The notes under the pieces were generated by a model that saw only the letters and a program-made list of their open reading frames with translations, did no database searches and was not told the origin of the DNA. A program made the position numbers and the translations under genes. A stretch of 64,000 nucleotides of DNA from the NCBI RefSeq assembly GCF_002091715.1, contig NZ_BDAG01000011.1:94522-158521 (forward strand), read 5' to 3'. Below are positions 46,268 through 55,342 of this stretch, piece by piece; position 1 is the stretch's first letter; each line of letters starts with the position of its first letter. This DNA comes from Pseudomonas migulae NBRC 103157 (lineage in GTDB: Bacteria; Pseudomonadota; Gammaproteobacteria; Pseudomonadales; Pseudomonadaceae).

Positions 46268-47470
46268 ATGAAATCCCATCAAGCACCATGGAGCGTTGCG
46301 ATGAGTCCTGCTGAACCGGTTACAGGGTTGATTCTTTCCGGCGGTGGGGCCCGGGCGGCCTATCAGGTGGGCGTGCTGGCTGCCATTGCCGAACTGCTGC
46401 CGGTGGGGGCAAACAATCCGTTTCCGGTGATCGTCGGTACCTCGGCCGGGGCGATCAACGCTGTCAGCCTGGCCAGCGGGGCGATGGACTTTCGCAATGC
46501 GATCGAGCGTCTGACCGCTTTCTGGCAGGGGTTTCGCAGCCATCTGGTGTTGCGCAGTGATTGGCCGGGCGTGATCCATCAGGCTAGCCGGTTTGTCACC
46601 CACAGTTTGCTCGGCATTGGTGCTCAGGTACCGGTCGCCTTGCTCAACAGCTCGCCGCTGCGAGGGTTGCTCAACGACAAACTGCACATGACCGGCATTG
46701 CCGACGCCATCGCGCAAAAGCAGTTGCAGGCCGTGGCGGTCACCGCATTCGGTTACGAGTCGGGGCAGGCGGTCACCTTCTACCAAGGCGGCACCACGAT
46801 TGAGTCCTGGTTGCGCCATCGACGAATCGGTGTTCCCACGCAGTTGACCGTCGAGCACTTGCTCGCCAGTTCCGCCATCCCACTGCTGTTCGCCCCGATA
46901 AAAATCGGCGAGGAGTACTTCGGCGACGGCGCGGTACGCCAATCGGCACCGATCAGCCCGGCCCTGCACCTGGGCGCCAGTCGCGTGCTGGTGGTGGGCG
47001 TCAGCGGCAACCCGCGTGGCGTCGACCCGGAGCGACCATTGCAACGCGCCTACACCGGTCAGCAGCCGACGCTCGCGCAAATTGGCGGGCACATGCTCAA
47101 CAGTACGTTCATTGACAGCCTGGAAAGCGACATCGAGTTGCTGCAGCGCTTGAATCAGTTCAGCCATCTGATGCCCGCCGGCACGCCGACCCGCATGCTC
47201 GGCGTAGCGCCGGTGGAGGTGCTGGTGATTTCGCCGAGCCAGCCGATCGATGAAATTGCTGCGCGTCACCGTCAGGAATTGCCGGCGGCGTTGCGTCTGT
47301 TCCTGCGCGGGCCGGGGGCGACCAAGACCAGCGGGGCGGGGGTGTTGAGTTACCTGCTGTTCGAGGCGGGGTATTGCAGCGAGTTGATTGATCTGGGGCG
47401 GCGGGATGCATTGGCCAAACGCGAGGAGTTGTGTCGGTTTCTTGGGCTTTCGGTGCCTGAAACGGCTTGA
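46268..47470 (+). CDS. Patatin-like phospholipase
   Basis: The 400-residue protein has the patatin hallmarks: oxyanion loop LSGGGARAAYQVG (residues 23-35), nucleophile elbow GTSAG, and the catalytic Asp in FGDGAVR. It resembles RssA-type cytoplasmic patatins with an extra C-terminal region of about 120 residues. GGAG lies five bases before the ATG. It hydrolyses acyl lipids; target unknown. The RHS gene begins 73 bp downstream. Confidence 0.9.
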   Translation: MKSHQAPWSVAMSPAEPVTGLILSGGGARAAYQVGVLAAIAELLPVGANNPFPVIVGTSAGAINAVSLASGAMDFRNAIERLTAFWQGFRSHLVLRSDWPGVIHQASRFVTHSLLGIGAQVPVALLNSSPLRGLLNDKLHMTGIADAIAQKQLQAVAVTAFGYESGQAVTFYQGGTTIESWLRHRRIGVPTQLTVEHLLASSAIPLLFAPIKIGEEYFGDGAVRQSAPISPALHLGASRVLVVGVSGNPRGVDPERPLQRAYTGQQPTLAQIGGHMLNSTFIDSLESDIELLQRLNQFSHLMPAGTPTRMLGVAPVEVLVISPSQPIDEIAARHRQELPAALRLFLRGPGATKTSGAGVLSYLLFEAGYCSELIDLGRRDALAKREELCRFLGLSVPETA

Positions 47471-47471
47471 C

Positions 47472-47538
47472 CTGTCAGTTGTGACAGTAGACGTTCAAGT
47501 ATTTATTCGATCAGATTGAAACCCTCAGGCAGAGGGTT
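47472..47538 (+). promoter_or_regulatory. Two inverted repeats in front of the RHS gene
   Basis: CTGTCAGTTGTGACAG (47472-47487) is a 6-bp inverted repeat at the patatin stop. AACCCTC (47520-47526) pairs with GAGGGTT (47532-47538) across five bases and covers the AGAGGG ribosome site of the RHS gene, so it could limit translation. Confidence 0.5.
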
Positions 47539-47543
47539 GGAAG

Positions 47544-49949
47544 ATGGCGGCTGCGCGATGGATTGACGCTCATACGCCGACGCTGTCGGTGGTGGATTCG
47601 CGCGGGCTGGCTGTGCGAAATGTCGCTTATTGTCGTCATCCGCTGAACACATCGGTTGATACGCGCATTACCCGAAACCACTTCGATCCTGCCGGACGGC
47701 TTTTTGCTTCCTGGGACCCACGTTTGTGGGGGACGAAGCCGAATCTTGAAAACACCTTTGATTTGCAAGGCCGGGCTCTGTTGGTGAAGAGCGTGGACGC
47801 CGGTTGGCAGCTGAGTTTGCTGGATCAGGCGGAGACGACCTGTTCGTTCTGGGACGGGCGCGGTAGTCAGCGTCACACAGAATTTGATGAGCTTCAGCGT
47901 CCGATAACCGTTACGGAGCAGATGGCGGGGGAACCGGCGCGGGTTTCCGATCGATTTACGTATGGTGCTGGCGGTGACGAGCTCGCCATCCATAACCAAT
48001 GCGGACAACTGATCCGCCATGACCATCCGGTCGGCAGCCGGCGCCTCTGCGAATACGGTGTGGGTGGTTTGCTGCTGTCGGAGCGATTGCGTTTCCTGCG
48101 CGATCTGGAACCGCCGGATTGGTCGTCTGCATTCGCCGAGGCCGGGCTGGAAGACGAGATGTTCGAGACGACGCAGCAGTACGGTCCTTTGGGAGCAATG
48201 CATCGTCAGACTGACGCGATGGATAACGTCAGATCGTTCGCTTACGACCGGGCCGGTCAGTTGCTTGACGTCCGACTGAAGCTGTCAGGATCCTTGGAAG
48301 AGCCGCGTTTGCTGGTCAGTGACATCCGCTACGACGCCTTGGGCAGGGGCGTCAGCGAACGGGCGGGAAACGGCGCGTCCACCCGCGCGCGATACGCCGA
48401 AGAAAACGGGCGTTTACTGCAACTGCAGTCTTGCGATGCCGATGGCCAGACGCTTCAGGATTTCAATTATGCATACGATCCGGTGGGCAACATCACCAGC
48501 ATCGAAGACCAGGCTCAACTGACCCGTTACTTCAACAATCAGCGAATCGATCCGGTCTGTTGCTATGCCTACGACAGCCTATACCAACTGATCGAAGCCA
48601 CCGGCAGCGAAGTCAGTCAGCCGAGCTACGGCCCAGCGTTGCCGTCGTGGCAAACCACACCGCTGGATCCCAGTCAGTTGCGCAATTACATCCAGACGTT
48701 CAACTACGACGCAGCAGGCAATCTGCAAACCCGCCATCACAGCGGCACAGAAACCTTCGAGATGTTTACTTCGCCAGACAGCAATCGCAGCGTCGCGGAT
48801 AAAGAATGTCTTGCAGACGGATTCGACGCCAATGGCAATCAACTGGAGTTGTTGCGCGGCCAAAAGATGAGCTGGGACATTCGCAATCAGCTGAGCCGGG
48901 TCACGCTGGTCAGGCGTGAAGACGGCCCTGACGATACCGAGTGTTATTGCTACGACAGTCCGGGGCATCGTTTGCGAAAGGTCCGACTGACCCAGACGGC
49001 GAGTCGTACGTTGCGGGCCGAAGTTCGCTACTTGCCGGGGGTGGAAATCCACCGTGATGCGGCGACGGGCGAAGCGCGGCATGTCATCAGTGTCGAGGCC
49101 GGGCGCAGTCAGGTGCGCGCCTTGCACTGGGTCACGAAATTGCCTCGTGACGTTCGTAACGATCAACTGCGTTTTTGCCTGAGCAATCATCTGAATTCCA
49201 GCACGCTGGAGTTGGATGACCAGGGCGGCGTGCTGAGTCGGGAGGTTTATTACGCGTTTGGCGGGACGGCGTTGTGGGCGGGGGCCGGCGAGACTGAAGG
49301 CAAGTACAAGACGATTCGTTATTCGGGGAAAGAGCGGGATGCGACGGGGCTTTATTATTATGGGTATCGGTACTATGCGCCGTGGTTGCAGCGGTGGGTG
49401 AGTGCGGATCCGCTAGGAAGGGTAAACGGTCTAAATATTTATTGTTTTGTCGGTGGGCAACCAGTTTCGATCTTTGATATTGATGGCAGATATTATCAGT
49501 GGCGAGATGACTCTATTGAACAGCAGGTGTTAAGTCACGGTGATCGCATATTAGGGCGGGGGTTAAATGAGTTTTCAAATGTGGAGCGGTCGTCGGTATT
49601 GGGTTCGCTGGAAAGAAACATTGGGAGATATAGCGATGCAAGAAATATGTTGGAGGAATATCAGGAAGAAAGCGAACATATTCTGAATGATTTTTTGGGG
49701 CCGGAATACGAAGCAGTTATTGATGGTGTGGTTGAGGGGTGGGAGTCGACCAGGAATATGATGATTGGTTATCAAGGGGATTTCGGAAATAGCAGATTTG
49801 TAAAAATAGAAGTTCCAGATGGTTCGGATAGTATGGCGCATGTTTATGTGGAGGATCGCGTGGGGCGGGTGTTTTTGAACAAGAATTTCATAGTGGATGG
49901 AGTGAATCTGGATATCAATCTTGCGCATGAGTATTCATCATCTCGATGA
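47544..49949 (+). CDS. TccC/RHS-type polymorphic toxin, tip truncated by frame change
   Basis: The 801-residue protein starts like insecticidal TccC components (IDAHTPTLSVVDSRGLAVRNVAYCRHPL) and has RHS/YD repeats to about residue 615, then the core end RYYAPWLQRWVSADPLGRVNGLNIYCFVGGQPVSIFDIDGR (to 649). The core forms a shell that holds a variable toxin, normally released by self-cleavage; the DG usual after the core DPxGxx is NG here. The tip (650-801) has AT-rich DNA unlike the core and ends at ...INLAHEYSSSR, one base out of frame with the next ORF, which would continue it with an HExxH motif. No Tc A or B partner is in view. Confidence 0.85.
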   Translation: MAAARWIDAHTPTLSVVDSRGLAVRNVAYCRHPLNTSVDTRITRNHFDPAGRLFASWDPRLWGTKPNLENTFDLQGRALLVKSVDAGWQLSLLDQAETTCSFWDGRGSQRHTEFDELQRPITVTEQMAGEPARVSDRFTYGAGGDELAIHNQCGQLIRHDHPVGSRRLCEYGVGGLLLSERLRFLRDLEPPDWSSAFAEAGLEDEMFETTQQYGPLGAMHRQTDAMDNVRSFAYDRAGQLLDVRLKLSGSLEEPRLLVSDIRYDALGRGVSERAGNGASTRARYAEENGRLLQLQSCDADGQTLQDFNYAYDPVGNITSIEDQAQLTRYFNNQRIDPVCCYAYDSLYQLIEATGSEVSQPSYGPALPSWQTTPLDPSQLRNYIQTFNYDAAGNLQTRHHSGTETFEMFTSPDSNRSVADKECLADGFDANGNQLELLRGQKMSWDIRNQLSRVTLVRREDGPDDTECYCYDSPGHRLRKVRLTQTASRTLRAEVRYLPGVEIHRDAATGEARHVISVEAGRSQVRALHWVTKLPRDVRNDQLRFCLSNHLNSSTLELDDQGGVLSREVYYAFGGTALWAGAGETEGKYKTIRYSGKERDATGLYYYGYRYYAPWLQRWVSADPLGRVNGLNIYCFVGGQPVSIFDIDGRYYQWRDDSIEQQVLSHGDRILGRGLNEFSNVERSSVLGSLERNIGRYSDARNMLEEYQEESEHILNDFLGPEYEAVIDGVVEGWESTRNMMIGYQGDFGNSRFVKIEVPDGSDSMAHVYVEDRVGRVFLNKNFIVDGVNLDINLAHEYSSSR

Positions 49950-50322
49950 AGTAGCGGGACTGCCAGGCGAAGGCGCATCCACTTTGGATTTTTGGGGTTT
50001 ACCACTCTTGATTGATAATAATGTTACGGTGGGGGCGGAAGTTAAAATGTATACATTAGATGAAGTTGGAGAGTTTTCCAGACGAGTGATGAGAGGGGAT
50101 GCACCTGATTTCTTTCGCATGAATTTTGTGAGTGATTCCAAGTTTTTCACTCAGGCAATAGCAGAGTCTTCAGAGAACTCTGTTGTGGATTTTGATTCGG
50201 CTCTTCTTGAGTTTCATAGTAATGCAGAAGTTCGGGCTTCATTAGCTGCAAACAATGCAGATAGCTCGGCGTATTTAGCGTATTCCTTGCATGCGGAATA
50301 TAGAAGAAGGTTGCACCACTAA
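49927..50322 (+). pseudogene. Out-of-frame remainder of the RHS toxin (or immunity gene)
   Basis: The 131-codon ORF overlaps the RHS gene by 23 bases in the +1 frame. Skipping one T at about 49934-49935 joins the two as NLAHEYHHLDEVAGLPGEGAS, giving an HExxH zinc-protease motif like peptidase M91 effectors. The joined variable domain would be about 275 residues. It lacks a good ribosome site of its own. The alternative is a separate immunity gene overlapping the toxin, the usual position for such genes. I favour a broken or frameshift-expressed toxin. Confidence 0.6.
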
Positions 50323-50368
50323 CCTCTCTCCAGTGCCTGGAATCCCTTCTGGGCACTGGACTCGTCAA

Positions 50369-51154
50369 TCAGAAATGTAACTTCACCAAAAAGCTCGTCG
50401 TGCTCTGATCAGTCTTGAAGTACTGACTATCCTTAATCCCATACTTATCCGACCAATAGTCATACTCCACACCCACATACAACTGCTTCTCACCGAAATT
50501 CAACGCTTTACCCAGGTCATATTTAACCTGCGGGTTGAAGTGCAAGTTGGCATGGTAATCGCCTTTGGAGTTGGAGTCGTTGTCGACTACCCAGTCCATG
50601 AAACCGTCGATCAGGATGTTCGAATCGCCAACAGGAATGGTGTAGGACCACACTGGAGTGATCTGCCAGACGTTGTCACCGGCACGTGGGCCTTCGGTGT
50701 GACGCTGGTAGAAGTTCAGCTGGAAGTAATCGAAACCGGGGATCGCCAGGTCGAAGCCCGGACCGATCAGGTAGGACTCGGTATCGCCTTCACCGAACTC
50801 GTACGTCATGGCCAGCAGCACGTCTTTGACCGGGCCGAATTCGACCTTCTGATCAAGGACCTTGCCCAGGGAAATACGTGGGCTGAATTCCCCGTAATAG
50901 GTGTTCGGGCCGACGTTGAAATCCTTTTCGCCGTTGTAGAAGATCTTGTCGACGAAGAAGAAGTTATCCCCATATTTCCATCCATCGGCGTGTTCGAAGG
51001 TCACGGTCTGCTGAATGCGCGGGTTGACCTGGAAGTCTTTGCCATACAGGTAGGTCAGGCTGTTGTTCTGCCATTGCAGCAAGTCGCCGGCCATGGCCTG
51101 GCCCCCGGCCAGCAAGGATCCCGCCAGCATCAGGCTAGTGCACGTACGTTTCAT
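50369..51154 (-). CDS. OmpK/Tsx-like outer membrane channel, copy 1
   Basis: The 261-residue precursor has a signal peptide (residues 1-22, ending GGQAMA) and a Tsx/OmpK beta-barrel: DLLQWQNNSLTYLYGKDF, QQTVTFEHADGWKYGDNFFFVDKIFYNG, YGEFSPRISLGKVL and a C-terminal phenylalanine (SFLVKLHF) for BamA recognition. Tsx channels admit nucleosides. GGGAG precedes the ATG. It is a close paralogue of the next gene; both sit downstream of urate genes, suggesting uptake of purines or ureides. Confidence 0.9.
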   Translation of the reverse strand: MKRTCTSLMLAGSLLAGGQAMAGDLLQWQNNSLTYLYGKDFQVNPRIQQTVTFEHADGWKYGDNFFFVDKIFYNGEKDFNVGPNTYYGEFSPRISLGKVLDQKVEFGPVKDVLLAMTYEFGEGDTESYLIGPGFDLAIPGFDYFQLNFYQRHTEGPRAGDNVWQITPVWSYTIPVGDSNILIDGFMDWVVDNDSNSKGDYHANLHFNPQVKYDLGKALNFGEKQLYVGVEYDYWSDKYGIKDSQYFKTDQSTTSFLVKLHF

Positions 51155-51529
51155 TCGGTTGCTCCCAAAAAGTAGGTGTTTCACGTTGTTTTTTTAAGAT
51201 CGGCGCTCTGGTGTGGCGCCTTTTTCTGTAGCGGTAAAAAATCATCCAATCGGCGAGCTTCAGTGCTGTCGGCAAGCGCTGCGCCAAGGCTTTCGAAAAG
51301 CAAAAAAACTCCCGTTCGGCGGCTCAGGAGCCGTCGATTGAGAGGGGGGTTGGAATGCCTTGTTACCGTCCAGGGCCGGGATAAGTTGGCTTTCTGGTCA
51401 GGAATTAAATCCGGGCTTTTTTTTAAAGCGGATTCGGGCGGCCGCGGAGAATACTGACTCCAAGGCCCGTTCTCAAGCGCCCCGCAACAGCGCCCCGACG
51501 ACAGGTTTTGAGCACAGTTGCGGGCCATC
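51155..51529. other. Spacer between the two OmpK genes
   Basis: The 375-base spacer contains a GGCGC / GCGCC hairpin followed by five Ts on the plus strand (51202-51225), a candidate minus-strand terminator near 51302-51333, and an AATCCG / CGGATT inverted repeat with a T-rich loop (about 51406-51433). No gene is apparent. Confidence 0.5.
51302..51333 (-). terminator. Candidate terminator after OmpK copy 2
   Basis: On the minus strand GGCTCCTGAGCC and an overlapping CTCC...GGAG pair are followed by seven Ts. Confidence 0.4.
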
Positions 51530-52315
51530 TTAAAAGTGCACCTTCACCAGCAGGCTGGCGGTGTTTTGGTGGGTGTCGAGGCTGGCGCTGTTTTCGACGC
51601 CGTACTTGTTCTTCCAGTAGCTGTATTCGGTGCCGACGTAGAACTGTTTCTGACTCCAGCCCAAGGCTTTGCCGAGGTCATATTTGATCTGCGGATTGAT
51701 GTGCAGGTTGGCGTGGTAAGTGCCGCGAGCGTTCTGATCGTTGTCCACCACCCAGTCCAGATAACCGTCGATCAACAGGTCCGAGTTGCCCAGCGGAATG
51801 CTGTAGGACCAGGCGGGCGTGATCTGCCAGACACCATCGCCGGGGCGCGGGCCTTCGGTCTGGCGCCGATAGAAGTTCAAGGTGAAGTAGTTGAAACCCG
51901 GCACTGCGAGGTCGAAACCGGGGCCGATCAGGTAGGCCTCGCTGTCGCCCTCGCCATATTCGTAGGTCATGGCCAGCAGCACGTCCTTGATCGGGCCGTA
52001 TTCGAAGCGGCGGTCAAGGATCTTGCCGAAGGAGAGGCGGGGGCTGAACTCGCCGTAGAAGGCGCGCGGGCCTTTGTTGCGATCTTCCTCACCGTTGTAG
52101 AAGATCTTGTCGACGAACAGGAAGTTGTCGCCGTACTTCCACTTGTCGGCGTGCTCGAACGTCACCGTCTGCTGGATCGACGGGTTGATCGCGAAATTCT
52201 TGCCGTACAAATAGCTCAGGCTGTTGGTCTGCCACAGCAATAAATCGCCGGCCATGGCTTGGCTGGCAGCCAGCAGGCCACTGCCTAACAGCAGGTTTGT
52301 CTGAGTCCGAATCAT
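51530..52315 (-). CDS. OmpK/Tsx-like outer membrane channel, copy 2
   Basis: The 261-residue protein is the same length as copy 1 and matches it over most of its length (DLLLWQTNSLSYLYGKNF, QQTVTFEHADKWKYGDNFLFVDKIFYNG, VWQITPAWSYSIPLG, ASLLVKVHF). Signal peptide ends ASQAMA. The copies differ most in the signal and extracellular loops. It follows the NCS2 urate/xanthine permease across a REPIN. A role in purine or allantoin entry through the outer membrane is inferred. Confidence 0.9.
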   Translation of the reverse strand: MIRTQTNLLLGSGLLAASQAMAGDLLLWQTNSLSYLYGKNFAINPSIQQTVTFEHADKWKYGDNFLFVDKIFYNGEEDRNKGPRAFYGEFSPRLSFGKILDRRFEYGPIKDVLLAMTYEYGEGDSEAYLIGPGFDLAVPGFNYFTLNFYRRQTEGPRPGDGVWQITPAWSYSIPLGNSDLLIDGYLDWVVDNDQNARGTYHANLHINPQIKYDLGKALGWSQKQFYVGTEYSYWKNKYGVENSASLDTHQNTASLLVKVHF

Positions 52316-52367
52316 CTGTTGCTCCCTCTTGTTTTTATTTTTGCGAGGCGCAGGCGGTCCCGGCCCT

Positions 52368-52458
52368 TGTAGGAGCCGGCTTGCTGGCGATGAGGTCAGA
52401 ACATCCAGCATTGATGTCGTCTGACACGCCGCCTTCGCCAGCAAGCCGGCTCCTACAG
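52368..52458. repeat. REPIN, GCCGGCTTGCTGGCGAT family
   Basis: Arms TGTAGGAGCCGGCTTGCTGG and inverse between OmpK copy 2 and the permease. Confidence 0.93.
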
Positions 52459-52476
52459 GGTTCGTGTGTTGCTGAC

Positions 52477-53835
52477 TTAGTGCGAGTGGGCGTGGCAGTC
52501 GTTGATCGCGGCGCGTTCCTTGCCGCCGAGGATGTTGAACAGCAGGTTCAACGCCAGGGCACTCAACGTTGCCATGGCGATACCGCTGTGGGTGATCGGA
52601 CTCATCCACAATGGCAGGTGCGCAAAAAACTCCGGCCGCACCACGGGAATCAATCCCATGCCGATGCTCACCGCCACCAGCAACTGGTTTCGACGGTCAC
52701 CGATATCGGCTTCCTGAAGAATCTTGATCCCGGTCGCGGCGACCATGCCGAACATCGCAATCGCCGCGCCGCCGAGCACGGCGGGCGGAATCGAGGCGAC
52801 CAGGAACGCCGCTTTCGGCAGCAGGCTCAGCACCACCAGCAAACCACCGGCAACGATGGTCACCGAGCGGCAGCGCACACCGGTCATCTGCACCAGGCCA
52901 ATGTTCTGCGCGAACGAGGAGTGTGTGAAGGTGTTGAAGAAACCGGCGAAAAACGACGCGCCCGCATCACACAACAAGCCGCGACGCAGCATCCGCGGGC
53001 AGACTTCCTGGCCGGTGATTTTGCCCAGAGCGAGGAACATCCCGGTGGACTCGACGAAGATGATCACCACCACCAGGCACATCGAAAGGATCGGTGCGAG
53101 TTCAAACTTCGGCATGCCGAAATGCAGCGGTGTGACGATCTGCACCCATGGCGCCTGAGCCATGCCGCTGAGGTCGACCATGCCGATCACACCGCAGATC
53201 GCATAACCGAGGCACATGCCGATCAATACTGAAATGTTGACCCAGAAACCGCGCATGAAGCGATGGACCAACAGAATGGTGGCCAGCACCAGCGCGGCGA
53301 TGGCCAGGTAAATCGGTGAACCGAACTGAGCGGCCCCCGCACCGCCGCCCGCCCAGTTGACGGCCACGGGGAACAGCGACAAACCGATCGAGGTGATCAC
53401 GGTGCCGGTCACCAGCGGCGGGAAGAAGCGAACGACTTTGGACATGAACGGCGCGATGAGCATGCCGAAGAATCCGGCGGCGATGGTCGCGCCGAAGATC
53501 CCCTGCAGACCGATGCCGGGCATGCCGGCCATGGCGACCATGCTGCCGACGGCGGCGAAACTGGCGCCCATCATCACCGGCATGCGGATGCCCATCGGGC
53601 CGATGCCCAGCGACTGGACGATGGTGGCGATGCCGGCCACCAGCAGGTCGGCATTGATCAGGAAGGCGATTTCTTCACGACTCAGGCCTGCGGCCTGTCC
53701 GATGATCAGCGGCACCGCGATGGCTCCGCCGTACATCAGCAAAACATGTTGCAGACCGACCAGGATCAGTTGCAAAAGGGGCAAACGCTGAATGGCGGGT
53801 GCGTCGGGGATGCGCGCTTCGGATAGCTCGGACAT
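52477..53835 (-). CDS. NCS2 uric acid/xanthine permease
   Basis: The 452-residue inner-membrane protein has the NCS2 pattern of about 14 helices: LQHVLLMYGGAIAVPLIIG in helix 1, FVESTGMFLALGKITGQEV and the motif region NTFTHSSFAQNIGLVQMTGVRCR. NTFTHSSFAQN resembles the urate/xanthine branch (UacT/UapA, Q/E-N-x-G region). Position next to puuD supports urate as substrate. The ATG at 53835 (MSELSEARIPD) is chosen for family length. Confidence 0.92.
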   Translation of the reverse strand: MSELSEARIPDAPAIQRLPLLQLILVGLQHVLLMYGGAIAVPLIIGQAAGLSREEIAFLINADLLVAGIATIVQSLGIGPMGIRMPVMMGASFAAVGSMVAMAGMPGIGLQGIFGATIAAGFFGMLIAPFMSKVVRFFPPLVTGTVITSIGLSLFPVAVNWAGGGAGAAQFGSPIYLAIAALVLATILLVHRFMRGFWVNISVLIGMCLGYAICGVIGMVDLSGMAQAPWVQIVTPLHFGMPKFELAPILSMCLVVVIIFVESTGMFLALGKITGQEVCPRMLRRGLLCDAGASFFAGFFNTFTHSSFAQNIGLVQMTGVRCRSVTIVAGGLLVVLSLLPKAAFLVASIPPAVLGGAAIAMFGMVAATGIKILQEADIGDRRNQLLVAVSIGMGLIPVVRPEFFAHLPLWMSPITHSGIAMATLSALALNLLFNILGGKERAAINDCHAHSH

Positions 53836-53898
53836 GCAACACCTCGGATCTTTTTTATTCTTGTGATTTTGTGCATCAGGGGAGGCCGCGTTGCGGCC

Positions 53899-53989
53899 AA
53901 TCGCCGGCAAGCAGGCTCCTACAGGTTTTGGGTCAGTCGCATCATTTGTGAACGACACTGATCCGTAGGAGCCGGCTTGTTGGCGATGC
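53899..53989. repeat. REPIN, GCCGGCTTGCTGGCGAT family (inverse order, degenerate)
   Basis: Arms appear outward-inverted: AATCGCCGGCAAGCAGGCTC first, then GTAGGAGCCGGCTTGTTGGC. Confidence 0.88.
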
Positions 53990-53999
53990 TTTTCAACGA

Positions 54000-55292
54000 T
54001 TAGTTGGTCGGAGCTCCCTGAACAATCCACGCGCCGATCAGGTCGCGTTCCTGCTGGGTCATCTGGGTGATGTTGCCCAGTGGCATGATCTGGCTGGTGA
54101 CGGCTTGAGCCTGGATGCGGGCCGCGTTCTGGCGGATCTGCTCGGGCGTGTCGAACATCACCCCGGCCGGTGCCGCGCTGAACAGCGGGCTGGTGGGTTT
54201 GGCCGAATGACAAACCGAGCAGCGTTCCTGGATCACGCTGTGCACTTTGTCGAAACTCGGCCCGGCGTTTGACGCCTGTGCCGGTGCTTCAGCAGGTTTC
54301 GCGGCGGCAGGTTTGGCACCGCCACCCAGGGCAGTTTCCGGCAGCGGCTGGTACTCGATGGTGCCAGGGGCCTTGGCCACTTCAGGTGCGCTCGGCATTT
54401 GTGCCGGGCCGGTCACGTAAGCCAGGCAGATCATGCCAACAGCCGCGACAGGCAAGGTCCAGGCGAACTTGTGGCTGTCATGACGGGTGTTGAAATAGTG
54501 ACGCACCAACACCGCCAGCACCGCGATCCCGGCCAGGATCAGCCAGTTGTACTGGCTGCCGTAGGTGCTCGGGAAGTGGTTGCTGATCATGATGAACAGC
54601 ACCGGCAAGGTGAAGTAGTTGTTGTGACGTGAACGCAGCAAGCCTTTGGCCGGCAGCGCCGGGTCCGGCGTGCGGTTCTCGGCGATCGCCGCCACCAGTG
54701 CGCGCTGCGCCGGCATGATGATGCGGAACACGTTGCCGACCATGATGGTGCCGATGATCGCGCCGACGTGCAGGTACGCACCACGACCGCTGAACACTTT
54801 GCTGAAGCCGTAGGCGGCGCCAATGATCAGCACGAACAGGATGAAACCGAGCAGGGCAGGGCGTTTGCCCAGCGCCGAGTCGCAGAGGAAGGAGTAGACG
54901 AACCAGCCGACGAACAACGAAGCGATGCCCAGGGCAACACCTTCAGGGCCGGTCAGGCTGCTGCCCGGTGCCAGGAGGTATAGCGTCGGGTTGGAGTAGA
55001 ACACCACGCACAGCAGCGCGATCCCCGACAGCCAGGTGAAGTAGGCTTCCCATTTGAACCAGTGCAGGTTGTCCGGCATGGTCGGTGGGGCCAGTTTGTA
55101 TTTTTCCAGGTGGTAGATGCCGCCGCCGTGGATCGCCCACAAATCACCGGCCAGACCGCTTTTCGGGTTGACCCGATTGAGGTTGTTCTCCAGCCAGACG
55201 AAGTAGAACGACGCACCGATCCAGGCCACGCCAGTAATCATGTGAACCCAGCGCACGCTCAGGTTCAGCCATTCCAACAGATGTGCTTCCAC
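54000..55292 (-). CDS. puuD: Membrane urate oxidase PuuD with cytochrome c domain
   Basis: PuuD oxidises urate to 5-hydroxyisourate and passes electrons to a c-type heme rather than to oxygen directly. The 430-residue protein has eight or nine membrane helices (starting VRWVHMITGVAWIGASFYFVW) and a periplasmic C-terminal cytochrome with CSVCH (heme c) and a methionine ligand region (SQIMPLGN). An Ala/Pro-rich linker (about 315-345) joins them. It heads the degradation of urate within the island. Confidence 0.95.
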   Translation of the reverse strand: MEAHLLEWLNLSVRWVHMITGVAWIGASFYFVWLENNLNRVNPKSGLAGDLWAIHGGGIYHLEKYKLAPPTMPDNLHWFKWEAYFTWLSGIALLCVVFYSNPTLYLLAPGSSLTGPEGVALGIASLFVGWFVYSFLCDSALGKRPALLGFILFVLIIGAAYGFSKVFSGRGAYLHVGAIIGTIMVGNVFRIIMPAQRALVAAIAENRTPDPALPAKGLLRSRHNNYFTLPVLFIMISNHFPSTYGSQYNWLILAGIAVLAVLVRHYFNTRHDSHKFAWTLPVAAVGMICLAYVTGPAQMPSAPEVAKAPGTIEYQPLPETALGGGAKPAAAKPAEAPAQASNAGPSFDKVHSVIQERCSVCHSAKPTSPLFSAAPAGVMFDTPEQIRQNAARIQAQAVTSQIMPLGNITQMTQQERDLIGAWIVQGAPTN

Positions 55293-55342
55293 AGTCTTTA
55301 CCTCTCGCCCGTCACTCTGTTGTCGAGTGATCGGACCTTCTC

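Noticed and set aside
49927..50322. Second ORF after the RHS gene read as an immunity protein
   Set aside because: Possible from position, but it lacks its own ribosome site and its first residues complete an HExxH motif when joined to the toxin frame, so a split toxin is preferred.
50331..50358. CAGTGCC/GGGCACTG hairpin between the RHS tail and OmpK gene
   Set aside because: It could be a terminator but has no T-run on either strand, so it is not listed as one.
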